Source of the DNA: Sphingobacteriia bacterium
Lineage (GTDB): Bacteria > Bacteroidota > Bacteroidia > Chitinophagales > Chitinophagaceae
DNA: 40,113 bases
Reading direction: 5' to 3'
Assembly (NCBI GenBank): GCA_015999745.1
Contig: JAECQP010000033.1
Span: 1-40,113, forward strand
In this document: one piece after another, positions 9,208 to 17,165 of the stretch
Layout: each line of letters opens with the position of its first letter
Numbering within the stretch: the first letter of the stretch is position 1
The notes under the pieces: generated by a model
What the model was told of the DNA's origin: nothing
Database searches by the model: none
What the model saw: the letters and a program-made list of their open reading frames with translations, nothing else
Program-made: the position numbers and the translations under genes

Positions 9208-9248
9208 AAAAAATACCGGCCAGGGAACAACCCCCGGCCGGTATTTTT
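9208..9248. terminator. bidirectional terminator between serS and the S9 peptidase gene
   Basis: AAAAATACCGGCC (ending 9221) pairs perfectly with GGCCGGTATTTTT (9236-9248) around a 14-nt loop. The A/T ends supply a U-tract on either strand, which fits the two converging genes. Confidence 0.9.
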
Positions 9249-9270
9249 GTTGAAGACCCTTCCCGGAAAA

Positions 9271-11418
9271 TTAATGTTGAATAAACCGGTCGAAGAATTC
9301 AATGGTGCGCAGCATTTGGTCAATACGCTGGCGGTTATTGCCGGTTCTGGTCAGTTCATGTGTACCGCCCGGATGACGTACATATTCAACCGTTCTGCCC
9401 AGCACTTTTAAACTTTTGTACAACATCTCACTTTGGATCACACCGGTCCTTAAATCGTTTTCTCCATGGAAAATGATATAAGGGGTATGAATATTAGCCA
9501 CATATTTCAAAGGAGATTCTCTCTCAATGGCAGGTTTCGCTTTTTCTTCCCAGGGGTATCCGTCAAAATAATTTGGTACCAGTCTCCATGCATTCCCTTC
9601 CCCAAAGAAAGTGCCCAGATCGTATACCCCCCTCTGCGAGCAGGCTGCTTTGAAGCGCTGGTCATGACCAACAATCCATGCCACCAGGTATCCTGCATAG
9701 GAGCCCCCGGTAACGGCCAGGCGGGAAGTATCGATAAATCCGTCTTTAGCGGCAAGATCCAGTGAAGTCAGTACATCGGATGTAGGCCCGGCTCCCCAAT
9801 CGTTTACATTGGCACGGAGAAATTCCGCACCATAACCACCTGATCCCCTGGGGTTACCGTAAACCACCGCGTAACCTTTGGCAGCATAGTACTGAAACTC
9901 GTGCCACATAGAGCTTTCACCGGGCCCCCACATGGCGGCAGGTCCACCATGAATATTCAGGATAGCCGGATATTTTTTTCCTGCTCCATAATTGGCGGGT
10001 TTCATCACCCAGTATTCAACCGTCAGTCCCTTTTCGTTCACGAATGTTTTCTTAACGGGCAGACTGAGTTTTTTAGTACTTAACCAATTGTAGTTAAAGC
10101 TGCTGATGCGGGTAGCATTTTTACCGGAAGCATCGCTGCTGTATAATTCAAAAGGATTGACTACTTCGGTTTTAACGTATACCAGTTGATTGCCCAACAA
10201 ATCGAAGCTGCTGATGCCCGCATCGGAAGGGGTTAGCTGTTCCGCCTGTTTGGTAGTGATATCCATCCTGAAAACAGGGGCGCCGCCATTGCTTTGTGCG
10301 CTGAAGTAAATGTATCGCTCATCCTTACTCCAGTTAAGCCCGCCTTTGTTCCTGTCGAAGGGCAGTACTGTAATATCTGCAGCTGTGCCGTTCAAAGGCA
10401 GGATCGCCAGTGCCGGAACATCTACAAATGAAACCGCACCTGTTTGGAATGCCAGCCATTTACCGCTGGGAGAAACCACCGGGTTGCTATAGGTTTTACC
10501 CGGAGCACCCAGTAGTTGTTTCAGGTTGCTTCCATCTGCATCGGCGATAAAGAGCCGGCTCTCGAGTACCCTGTCGGGATGCCGGGTAGAATCCATGCTG
10601 CCACTGAAAACAATTTTTTTGCCGTCCGGTGTAAAGTCTGCGTTTCCGAAACGATAAAATCCTTTGGTAATGGCCCTTGGCAGGGCATTTGGTTCTGCGG
10701 CTACAATGAAAATATGGCTGAAGGAAAGCTCCCCGGACGTGGTGGATTCCTCCTGAAAATGCAGCTTGTTGATCACTTTGGCCTTACGGTCTGCGGCGTT
10801 CAGTTCCAGGTATGCCCTGATTTCTTCCGTAGTTCCATCCGGATCAGCCTTAGCGGTACTGGCTTTCAGGAATTCGTTTTTAGGAAAGCCAGGCTTTTCC
10901 ATAGGCCATTTAGGCAGGGATCTGGCCGGGTTCAGTAAGCTGTCTTTTAAGAGATCTTTTAAAAGAATACTGCTTCCGAAAAGAAGCTGTTTGCCATCGG
11001 GGCTCCATTTAGGTCCGGAGGCGCCGTATTTGAACCTGGTCAGTTGAACCGGTTCTCCTCCATCGAAGGAAAGCAGGAAAATCTGTGGTTTACCATCAAC
11101 CGCTCTTACAAAAGCCAGTTGCTTTCCATCCGGGCTCCAGGTGGGTTGGGAGGCGTTTTCTTTGGCTGTAAGGGCTTTTGGGGCGGAAGAGCCATCCGTG
11201 GGCACAATGTAAATATGGTTGGTGTATTTGAATTCCCATTTATTGTCGGATTCAGACTCAATGCTGTTTAATACAAAAACAGCTTTTTTACCATCAGGGC
11301 TGAGGCTTAAACCACTCATTTGTTTTACCTTTAGCAGGTCGGTAATCTTAATGAGTTCCCCTTTTTGCTGGCTATAGCCAATAAAGGGAATCAGTAACAG
11401 GAGGAAGATTTTCTTCAT
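9271..11418 (-). CDS. S9 family prolyl oligopeptidase-type serine peptidase, exported
   Basis: A 715-aa protein with a signal peptide (MKKIFLLLLIPFIGYSQ). Residues about 30-450 form a beta-propeller with repeated WSPDGK/SPDGKK blades (for example 94-98, 138-142, 262-266). Residues 460-715 form the alpha/beta hydrolase domain with catalytic Ser573 in GGSYAGY, Asp655 in HGENDLRTG and His687 in GGTHEL. The oxyanion region is NIHGGPAAMWG. Such enzymes are dipeptidyl- or acylaminoacyl-peptidases that trim short peptides in the periplasm; the exact specificity is not readable. It is monocistronic: convergent with serS, divergent from the AhpD-like gene. Confidence 0.93.
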   Translation of the reverse strand: MKKIFLLLLIPFIGYSQQKGELIKITDLLKVKQMSGLSLSPDGKKAVFVLNSIESESDNKWEFKYTNHIYIVPTDGSSAPKALTAKENASQPTWSPDGKQLAFVRAVDGKPQIFLLSFDGGEPVQLTRFKYGASGPKWSPDGKQLLFGSSILLKDLLKDSLLNPARSLPKWPMEKPGFPKNEFLKASTAKADPDGTTEEIRAYLELNAADRKAKVINKLHFQEESTTSGELSFSHIFIVAAEPNALPRAITKGFYRFGNADFTPDGKKIVFSGSMDSTRHPDRVLESRLFIADADGSNLKQLLGAPGKTYSNPVVSPSGKWLAFQTGAVSFVDVPALAILPLNGTAADITVLPFDRNKGGLNWSKDERYIYFSAQSNGGAPVFRMDITTKQAEQLTPSDAGISSFDLLGNQLVYVKTEVVNPFELYSSDASGKNATRISSFNYNWLSTKKLSLPVKKTFVNEKGLTVEYWVMKPANYGAGKKYPAILNIHGGPAAMWGPGESSMWHEFQYYAAKGYAVVYGNPRGSGGYGAEFLRANVNDWGAGPTSDVLTSLDLAAKDGFIDTSRLAVTGGSYAGYLVAWIVGHDQRFKAACSQRGVYDLGTFFGEGNAWRLVPNYFDGYPWEEKAKPAIERESPLKYVANIHTPYIIFHGENDLRTGVIQSEMLYKSLKVLGRTVEYVRHPGGTHELTRTGNNRQRIDQMLRTIEFFDRFIQH

Positions 11419-11477
11419 TTCACAAGATTTAGACGGTTAAAATACAAAGAATTGTGTGGTGCAAATCACTACTGCTG

Positions 11478-11485
11478 TATTTTTG
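11478..11485 (+). promoter_or_regulatory. -7 promoter box of the AhpD-like gene
   Basis: TATTTTTG is an exact TAnnTTTG match, 17 bp before the ATG. A TGTG at 11455-11458 lies 19 bp upstream and could serve as a degenerate -33 (consensus TTTG). Confidence 0.5.
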
Positions 11486-11502
11486 TAGTATAAAGTGAAT
11501 GT

Positions 11503-11847
11503 ATGAGTGAAATGGTGAATGAGTTCAATAATTACAGGGAGAGAATGAATGAGGTTATTCTGAGTAAGAATAACCTGGTGATGAAGCGTCTTTGGAATCT
11601 GGATACCAATACATATGAAGACGGTGCATTGAATCGTAAAACAAAAGAGATGCTGGGGTTGGTTGCCAGTATGGTGTTGCGCTGTGATGATTGTATTAAA
11701 TATCATCTGGGCAAAAGCCACGAACTTGGCGTGAGTACCGAAGAGATGTATGAAATTTTTGCTGTAGCTAATATTGTAGGAGGAACGATTGTAATTCCGC
11801 ATACCAGGAGAGCTGCTGAATATTGGGAAGCGTTGCAGAACGGGTAA
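11503..11847 (+). CDS. carboxymuconolactone decarboxylase/AhpD-like family protein
   Basis: A 114-aa all-alpha protein. The AhpD/CMD core is visible as RKTKEMLGLVASMVLRCDDCIKYHLGKSHELGVSTEEMYEIFAVANIVGG. The CxxC pair in RCDDCIKYH, followed by the conserved His, is the redox centre of AhpD-type alkylhydroperoxidases, favouring a peroxidase/thiol-redox role over lactone decarboxylation. The gene is 52 bp upstream of the ferredoxin oxidoreductase beta subunit on the same strand, so the two may be co-transcribed; a protective role for the oxygen-sensitive Fe-S enzyme is an inference only. Confidence 0.9.
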   Translation: MSEMVNEFNNYRERMNEVILSKNNLVMKRLWNLDTNTYEDGALNRKTKEMLGLVASMVLRCDDCIKYHLGKSHELGVSTEEMYEIFAVANIVGGTIVIPHTRRAAEYWEALQNG

Positions 11848-11899
11848 CCGTTAAAATAAAACAGAAACAAAGAAATATTTATCATATAAATTCAGATTT

Positions 11900-12940
11900 A
11901 TGAGCACAGAAACATTGAGTAGCCCAGCCTTTACTTCTAAAGATTTAGCTACAGACCAGGAAGTTCGCTGGTGTCCGGGTTGTGGAGATTATTCAATCCT
12001 TGCGCAGGTTCAGAGAGTGATACCAGCAATAGGTGTGCCTCGTGAAAATATTGCCATCATCAGCGGTATCGGATGCAGCAGCCGCTTTCCATATTACATG
12101 AACACTTATGGTATGCACAGCATCCATGGAAGAGCTACCGCCATTGCAAGCGGATTGAAAGCTGCAAGACCAGAACTGAGTGTTTGGATCGTATCGGGAG
12201 ATGGAGATAGTTTAAGTATTGGCGGTAACCATACCATCCATTTATTGAGAAGAAATTTTGACGTGAATATGCTGGTGTTCAACAACCAGATCTACGGGTT
12301 AACCAAAGGGCAATATTCACCTACATCCGAGCAGAATAAAATCACCAAGAGTTCCCCGCTCGGAAGTATTGATCATCCGTTCAATCCGCTGGCGTTAGCC
12401 ATGGGTGCAGATGCCAGCTTTGTGGGCCGTTCCATGGACCGTGACCCGAAACACCTTCAGTACATGCTTACACGGGCCAATGCGCACAAAGGCTCTTCAT
12501 TCCTGGAAATCTATCAGAACTGCAACATCTTTAACGACGGAGCTTTCGAAATCTTTACCGAAAAAGCAACCAAGCCCGAAGAAACATTATTCCTTGAACA
12601 GGGTAAACCAATGATTTTTGGCGCCAGCCAGGATAAGGGGATCCGCCTGAATGGGTTTACACCGGAAGTGGTGGAGATCGGCAAAGATTACAGTGTGGAT
12701 GATCTCTGGGTACATGATGAACGCGATTTCTACAAAGCCCAGGTATTGGTTCGTATGTTCGACGATCCCAATAAGGAAGGCAAACATTACCCAAGACCAT
12801 TTGGCGTATTTTTTGAAACAGACCGCCCCTGCTACGAAGATGTAATGACTATGCAGATTGAAGAAACCATCGCAACAAAAGGCAAAGGCGATCTGGATAA
12901 AATGCTCCGCGGCAGAGAGGTTTGGGAAATCAAATCATAA
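11900..12940 (+). CDS. korB: 2-oxoacid:ferredoxin oxidoreductase, beta (TPP-binding) subunit
   Basis: A 346-aa protein of the KorB/PorB type that binds thiamine pyrophosphate and a 4Fe-4S cluster and decarboxylates a 2-oxoacid (most likely 2-oxoglutarate) with ferredoxin as acceptor. Cluster cysteines are visible in WCPGCGDYS (C25, C28) and GIGCSS (C59), with a further candidate in QNCNIF. The TPP/Mg motif is GDGDSLSIGGN (100-110) with NNQIYGLTKGQYSPTS downstream. The alpha subunit, usually the immediate upstream neighbour, is absent; an AhpD-like gene occupies that place. The 3' end overlaps the convergent response-regulator gene by 6 bp. Confidence 0.92.
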   Translation: MSTETLSSPAFTSKDLATDQEVRWCPGCGDYSILAQVQRVIPAIGVPRENIAIISGIGCSSRFPYYMNTYGMHSIHGRATAIASGLKAARPELSVWIVSGDGDSLSIGGNHTIHLLRRNFDVNMLVFNNQIYGLTKGQYSPTSEQNKITKSSPLGSIDHPFNPLALAMGADASFVGRSMDRDPKHLQYMLTRANAHKGSSFLEIYQNCNIFNDGAFEIFTEKATKPEETLFLEQGKPMIFGASQDKGIRLNGFTPEVVEIGKDYSVDDLWVHDERDFYKAQVLVRMFDDPNKEGKHYPRPFGVFFETDRPCYEDVMTMQIEETIATKGKGDLDKMLRGREVWEIKS

Positions 12941-13585
12941 GTCTACCAGCTTATTCCTGATTGTAAACAGTACAAGTCCGCTTCTGCTGCGGGTTTGTGT
13001 TTTCTGAAACAGGTTGTCTCTGTAACCATCAATAGTTCTGGGACTCAGGTGCATTTCAGCAGCAATCTCTTTTAATGGTTTTTCTGAGCAGAGCCATTTG
13101 AGGAAATCTTTTTCCCTTTCAGAAAGGCTTTGCGCTGTTTCATATTCATTCAGAGGTTCTGCTGTTGTATTGAGCATTTCAGGAAAATTGCGGACTAAGG
13201 CGCCGTTGATATAGATGTTTTTCTTCCCGATTTCATTGAAGGCTTTTTCCAGTTCCTGCAAACGGGAACTTTTGAGCAGGTAACCGTGTACGCCCAGATG
13301 GAACATTCGTATAATGGTAAATTTGTCATCCAGCATACTTAAAACAAGAATCTTCATCTGCGGATAATTTTCCCTGATCCACTGTGCAGTTTCAAAGCCA
13401 TTCATTTCCTTCATTTTTACATCCAGTAAAACCAGCCAGGGAAGTTCTTCCGGGTTGAGCTGACGGATAAAATCTTTTCCATTATTTGCTTCAAATAAAA
13501 CCTGGTAACCCGGATATGTATTGATGGTTTCTGCCAGGCTGCTCCTTACCAGTTCATGATCATCCACTACTGCAATTTTTTTCAT
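12935..13585 (-). CDS. NarL/LuxR-type response regulator
   Basis: The ATG at 13585 starts MKKIAVVDDHELVRSS, the classic receiver beginning; an upstream start at 13612 adds nine unlikely residues. The 216-aa protein has a receiver domain (1-120) with D8/D9, phospho-acceptor D55 in LLDVKMKEMNGFE, and K105-region LLKSSR. The C-terminal LuxR helix-turn-helix (about 150-212) reads LSEREKDFLKWLCSEKPLKEIAAEMHLSPRTIDGYRDNLFQK. It controls transcription after phosphorylation by a sensor kinase, which is not adjacent. The gene is transcribed convergently with korB and overlaps its 3' end by 6 bp. Confidence 0.93.
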   Translation of the reverse strand: MKKIAVVDDHELVRSSLAETINTYPGYQVLFEANNGKDFIRQLNPEELPWLVLLDVKMKEMNGFETAQWIRENYPQMKILVLSMLDDKFTIIRMFHLGVHGYLLKSSRLQELEKAFNEIGKKNIYINGALVRNFPEMLNTTAEPLNEYETAQSLSEREKDFLKWLCSEKPLKEIAAEMHLSPRTIDGYRDNLFQKTQTRSRSGLVLFTIRNKLVDL

Positions 13586-13862
13586 ACGCTTGAAATGTGT
13601 TAATGTATTCAATTAGTTTAAGCGGGCTGAAATTAAAAATCCTGCTCAAAAAGAATAGCGTGTTTTCCGCTTAAATAAATGGGTTATAAAACGGGTCAAA
13701 ATCAGTGGCTTACCTCTATGCCGGTGTTGGGCTGTGCTTTAGTTTTACTGCGTGATAGAAAAAGATGGTGACGATCCGTTTCTATCACTATTTATTAACC
13801 AGGGGTTACAAACAAAGAGAAGACGGCATTTGCCGTCTTCGATTTTTGATTACCTTTAAAAT
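13586..13862. other. 277-bp divergent intergenic region with two hairpins
   Basis: The region separates the response regulator (minus) from the YciO-like gene (plus). It contains a perfect 10-bp inverted repeat GTGATAGAAA/TTTCTATCAC (13752-13761 and 13779-13788) and, 30 bp further, a terminator-like hairpin (13819-13840) with a T-rich tail. No coding frame or tRNA is recognisable. Confidence 0.6.
13819..13846 (+). terminator. terminator-like hairpin ahead of the YciO-like gene
   Basis: GAAGACGGCA and TGCCGTCTTC form a perfect 10-bp stem with a 2-nt centre, followed by GATTTTTGATT. There is no plus-strand gene upstream for over 800 bp, so it would end either a small RNA or a short leader of the YciO-like gene, only 17-20 bp downstream. 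Confidence 0.6.
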
Positions 13863-14474
13863 ATGTTGTTGCACGTACATCCGGAAAACCCTAATCCCCG
13901 TCATATTAAAACCATCACGGATTGTTTGTTGTCAGGAGGTATCATTATCTATCCAACGGATACGATTTATGGTTTGGGATGTGATATTTTTAAACCCAGG
14001 GCCGTAGAGAGAATTGCCAGAATCAAGCAGATTGACCCGGCCAAAGTGCAGATGAGTTTTATCTGTAACGATCTGAGTGATCTTAGTAAATATTGCAAAA
14101 GCATTGATACGCCCTTATACCGGATACTGAAAAGCCATTTACCGGGCCCTTATACATTTATCCTGCCGGCAAGTAAGGAAGTGCCCAAAATCCTGCAGAA
14201 TAAGAAGAGTACGGTCGGCTTAAGGATTCCTGATAATATTATTGCGCGTACCATTGTGGAAAAACTGGAACGCCCTTTGTTGTCTGCTTCCTTGCCCGGG
14301 GATATGGTAGAAGAATATACCGATCCCGAGAAGATGTTTGAAAAATTCGGGAACCTGGTAGATATCGTGGTAGACGGCGGCAACGGCGGCATGGTCCCTT
14401 CCACCATTATCGATTGCACCAAACCGGAATATGAACTGGTTCGTTTGGGAGCCGGTGCCTGGGATGCCGGTTAA
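13863..14474 (+). CDS. YciO-type Sua5/YrdC-fold protein (annotated as L-threonylcarbamoyladenylate synthase)
   Basis: A 203-aa YrdC-fold protein: IIIYPTDTIYGLGCDI, VQMSFICNDLSDLS, PGPYTFILPASKEVP and STVGLRIPDN are the RNA/nucleotide-binding core. True TsaC/Sua5 makes threonylcarbamoyl-AMP for the t6A37 tRNA modification. The N-terminus (HPENPNPRHI) and the segment LLSASLPGDMVEEYTDPE follow the E. coli YciO pattern; the S-x-N motif of TsaC (as in SANLSG) is replaced here by SASLPG. It may therefore be a YciO paralogue with weak or different activity. Its stop overlaps the convergent rnhB by 4 bp. Confidence 0.88.
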   Translation: MLLHVHPENPNPRHIKTITDCLLSGGIIIYPTDTIYGLGCDIFKPRAVERIARIKQIDPAKVQMSFICNDLSDLSKYCKSIDTPLYRILKSHLPGPYTFILPASKEVPKILQNKKSTVGLRIPDNIIARTIVEKLERPLLSASLPGDMVEEYTDPEKMFEKFGNLVDIVVDGGNGGMVPSTIIDCTKPEYELVRLGAGAWDAG

Positions 14475-15070
14475 AATTGAATTGCTATTTGTGCGGGTAC
14501 AATGTTGAAGCTCTTCCTGTGATATACACAGAGGCCGTTTTTTTCTATACCAATTCTATGTTCCGGCGTTCCGTATCCTTTATTACTGTTCCACCCATAT
14601 TGTGGAAACTGTGCGTGAATCTTATCCATGTAGGCATCCCGGTATGTCTTGGCCAGGATGCTGGCAGCGGCAATGGATGCATATTTCCCATCTCCTTTAA
14701 CGATGCAGCAGTGTGGTATCTTTTGATATGCAGGAAAACGGTTTCCATCGATCAGTAGAAATTCCGGAATTACTTTAAGTTGTTGAATAGCCAGGTGCAT
14801 GGCTTTGAAACTGGCTTTCAGGATATTGATCCGGTCTATCTCTTCCGCATCCACACTGGCAACAGACCATGCAATGGCATTGGATTCAATTACTTCTTTC
14901 AGGATTAACCGCTGTTTTTCTCCCACTTGTTTACTGTCGTTCAGCAGCGGGTGTTTGAAATCCCTGGGCAGAATGACCGCAGCGGCAAAAACAGGTCCTG
15001 CATAGGATCCCCTGCCTGCTTCATCACAGCCGGCTTCAATGAATTGTTCCTGGTAAAAGGATGGTAGCAT
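14471..15070 (-). CDS. rnhB: ribonuclease HII
   Basis: A 199-aa RNase HII that cuts RNA-DNA hybrids at ribonucleotides misinserted in DNA. The family opening AGCDEAGRGSYAGPVFAAAVILP carries the catalytic Asp16 and Glu17. LLNDSKQV, the LLIDGNRF strand with the third catalytic Asp, and ASIAAASILAKTYRD are all present, as is the terminal YGTPEHR segment. Length is typical. The gene is convergent with the YciO-like gene and divergent from ctaA. Confidence 0.96.
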   Translation of the reverse strand: MLPSFYQEQFIEAGCDEAGRGSYAGPVFAAAVILPRDFKHPLLNDSKQVGEKQRLILKEVIESNAIAWSVASVDAEEIDRINILKASFKAMHLAIQQLKVIPEFLLIDGNRFPAYQKIPHCCIVKGDGKYASIAAASILAKTYRDAYMDKIHAQFPQYGWNSNKGYGTPEHRIGIEKNGLCVYHRKSFNIVPAQIAIQF

Positions 15071-15123
15071 GCCGTAAAATTCCGCTATCCGGCGCAGAGT
15101 ATCAAATTGTTTTAACCGGGATA

Positions 15124-15147
15124 AAGCGAACGCTTGTTATACATTTG
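15124..15147 (+). promoter_or_regulatory. ctaA promoter -7 box with a palindrome upstream
   Basis: TACATTTG (15140-15147) matches TAnnTTTG exactly, 25 bp before the ctaA ATG. The preceding AAGCGAACGCTT (15124-15135) is an inverted repeat with 5-bp arms at the spacer position. No good -33 box is seen. Confidence 0.45.
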
Positions 15148-15172
15148 TGTTTTCTTAGCTAAAACAGGAAAT

Positions 15173-16240
15173 ATGAGTGTTGCGGATCGATCTTCGAGGC
15201 AGGTGGCCGTTTGGCTGCTGATAGGTGTTGGAATGACGGTAATACAAATTGCATTGGGCGGGATCACCCGCTTAACCGGTAGTGGCTTATCCATCACGGA
15301 ATGGGATGTGATCACCGGCGCACTTCCTCCAATGAATGAAGCTGCCTGGCTGGTGGAATTCAATAAGTACCGGCAGACTCCGCAGTTCCAGATCCTGAAT
15401 TTTGAATTCACCCTCAGCGATTTCAAGTTTATATTTTTCTGGGAATGGTTTCACCGGTTGTGGGCAAGGTCTATCGGGCTGGTGTTTGCTTTTGGCTTTA
15501 TCTGGTTTTTGTATAAAAAATCATTTCGCCAGGAGATGGTACCACAGTTGATCGTACTCTTTTTCCTGGGCGCCTTACAGGGCCTGGTTGGATGGGTCAT
15601 GGTAGCAAGCGGGTTAACAGGGGATGCCGTATATGTAAAACCAACCAGGCTGGCGATGCACTTTATTCTTGCTTTGGTTTTACTGGGATATACCTTCTGG
15701 TTTGCATTGAAATTGCTGGTTCCGGACGAACAGCGTATGGCCGATCGTAAAATCAGGCAAACCAATCTTATACTGCTGGGCCTGTTGTTTATACAATTGA
15801 TTTATGGTGCGTTAATGGCCGGTCATAAGGCAGCCAATGTTGCTGCTACCTGGCCCACCATCAACGGACAGTGGATTCCGGAATCGATGTTCCGGGATAC
15901 GCCCTTACTGCTGAACTTTATCGACAATACCGTACTGATTCATTTTATACACAGGGGATTGGCTTATTTGTTGTTGGTTATTGCGTTGGTATGGTCTTTC
16001 CGCCTGTTCAAAATAAACGGCACAGCCTATTTTACCCGTTTCAGGAAGTGGCCTTTTATCATTGTATTGGTGCAGGTGATACTGGGTATTATGAGCGTGC
16101 TTACCAGCAGTGGTATTATTCCCGGTAAATGGGGCGCTTTTGAATGGATGGCGCAGTTGCATCAACTCACGGGTATGCTGCTGCTGCTTGCCCTGGTCCT
16201 GCTGTTTTACCTCGTACAAAAAGAAAAAAGGGCCGTTTAA
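15173..16240 (+). CDS. ctaA: heme A synthase (CtaA/COX15 type)
   Basis: The ATG at 15173 (MSVADRSSRQVAVW) follows AACAGGAA and removes an unlikely 13-residue extension. The 355-aa membrane protein has eight predicted helices and converts heme O to heme A for the cytochrome oxidase. Visible signatures are GGITRLTGSGLSITEWDVITGALPP, WEWFHRLWARSIG (conserved E-x-x-H-R with a heme-ligand His), HFILALVLLGY, FIHRGLAYLLLV and QLHQLTGMLLLL. This is the long COX15-like form common in Bacteroidota and Proteobacteria. No cytochrome oxidase genes are adjacent. Confidence 0.95.
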   Translation: MSVADRSSRQVAVWLLIGVGMTVIQIALGGITRLTGSGLSITEWDVITGALPPMNEAAWLVEFNKYRQTPQFQILNFEFTLSDFKFIFFWEWFHRLWARSIGLVFAFGFIWFLYKKSFRQEMVPQLIVLFFLGALQGLVGWVMVASGLTGDAVYVKPTRLAMHFILALVLLGYTFWFALKLLVPDEQRMADRKIRQTNLILLGLLFIQLIYGALMAGHKAANVAATWPTINGQWIPESMFRDTPLLLNFIDNTVLIHFIHRGLAYLLLVIALVWSFRLFKINGTAYFTRFRKWPFIIVLVQVILGIMSVLTSSGIIPGKWGAFEWMAQLHQLTGMLLLLALVLLFYLVQKEKRAV

Positions 16241-16242
16241 TA

Positions 16243-17145
16243 TTATTTAGGTTGAATCAACAGAAATGCATCTCTGATGACCTCAATCCTCAGTTCTTCC
16301 GTAGTATCCTTCGGCTCACCGTCTATATGCAGCGGCGCCAGTTTGGGATTGCGTATGGTTAACGCAGGCGCCTGAAAATAGATCACGCTTTTATTGCTCA
16401 TATCTTCCACCAGTTGTTGCAACTTATTGTTGCCGCGCATTTGCCTGAGCAGGGCAAATGGAAGTTTGGCCTTATTCATTTTCTGAACAATCACTATATC
16501 CAGCAAGCCGTCCGATAAACTGGCCTGGGGGGCAATGATGGCATTGTTTCCAAACTGGTTGCTATTGGCAATGCTGATAAAAAAGGCATCTGTAAAAAAG
16601 GAGAACTGGTCGATGGTCAGTTCAAACTGATAGGGATTGGCCTTAAAAAAATTGATGATGCTCTGTTGTGTATAGGTAAACAGTCCCCTGGTACTCTTCT
16701 GCGCAAAGTCGTGTGCTACCTGTGCGTCAAAACCAATGCCACTGAGCATGCAGGAGTACTCTCCGTTAACCGTAAAAGCATCCACAGGGCCGGTATGGCC
16801 TTCAAATATAATTCCGAGGGCGGTCTTCAGCCTGGTAGGAATATTGGCCGCCCTTGCCAAACCGTTTCCGGAACCGGCAGGTATAATACCGAACCGGACA
16901 CCGGTGTTGCGCAGGAAGCCGGTGACCTGGTTCACCGTGCCATCACCCCCAAGCATCACTACATCGGTAAAGCCTTCCTGTAAGATAAGCTCCCTGATCA
17001 GCTCATAGTTTCCTGTTGAGCTGGTGGGAAATACTTTATAAGGAATATTCCTTAAAGCGGTTTCCCTTTCAACCAGCATGCGGATTTTGTCTTTTTTCAG
17101 CGCACCCGCAATCGGATTGATCAAATAAATAATTTTTCTTTCCAT
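16243..17145 (-). CDS. diacylglycerol kinase-family lipid kinase (YegS/DgkB-like)
   Basis: The ATG at 17145 follows an unusually good purine-rich AAGGGAGTG and starts MERKIIYLINPIAG, the normal domain start; the longer frame to 17259 would overlap the FabH-type gene. The 300-aa protein has the kinase fold: LINPIAGALKK (8-18), MLGGDGTVNQV (64-74), GIIPAGSGNGLARAA (86-100), then the C-terminal beta domain ending IDGEPKDTTEELRIEV. Family members phosphorylate diacylglycerol or sphingoid bases on the inner membrane; Bacteroidota make sphingolipids, so either is possible. It follows the FabH-type gene by 20 bp and is probably in one operon with it. Confidence 0.92.
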   Translation of the reverse strand: MERKIIYLINPIAGALKKDKIRMLVERETALRNIPYKVFPTSSTGNYELIRELILQEGFTDVVMLGGDGTVNQVTGFLRNTGVRFGIIPAGSGNGLARAANIPTRLKTALGIIFEGHTGPVDAFTVNGEYSCMLSGIGFDAQVAHDFAQKSTRGLFTYTQQSIINFFKANPYQFELTIDQFSFFTDAFFISIANSNQFGNNAIIAPQASLSDGLLDIVIVQKMNKAKLPFALLRQMRGNNKLQQLVEDMSNKSVIYFQAPALTIRNPKLAPLHIDGEPKDTTEELRIEVIRDAFLLIQPK

Positions 17146-17165
17146 AACCCACTCCCTTGTAAATA

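Noticed and set aside
11437..11802. 121-codon minus-strand frame opposite the AhpD-like gene
   Set aside because: The plus-strand frame has a clear AhpD core and a consensus promoter; the antisense product is His/Ile-rich without any domain.
15124..15135. AAGCGAACGCTT as a strong operator of ctaA
   Set aside because: Arms of only 5 bp and no regulator gene nearby; recorded with the promoter but not argued as a finding.
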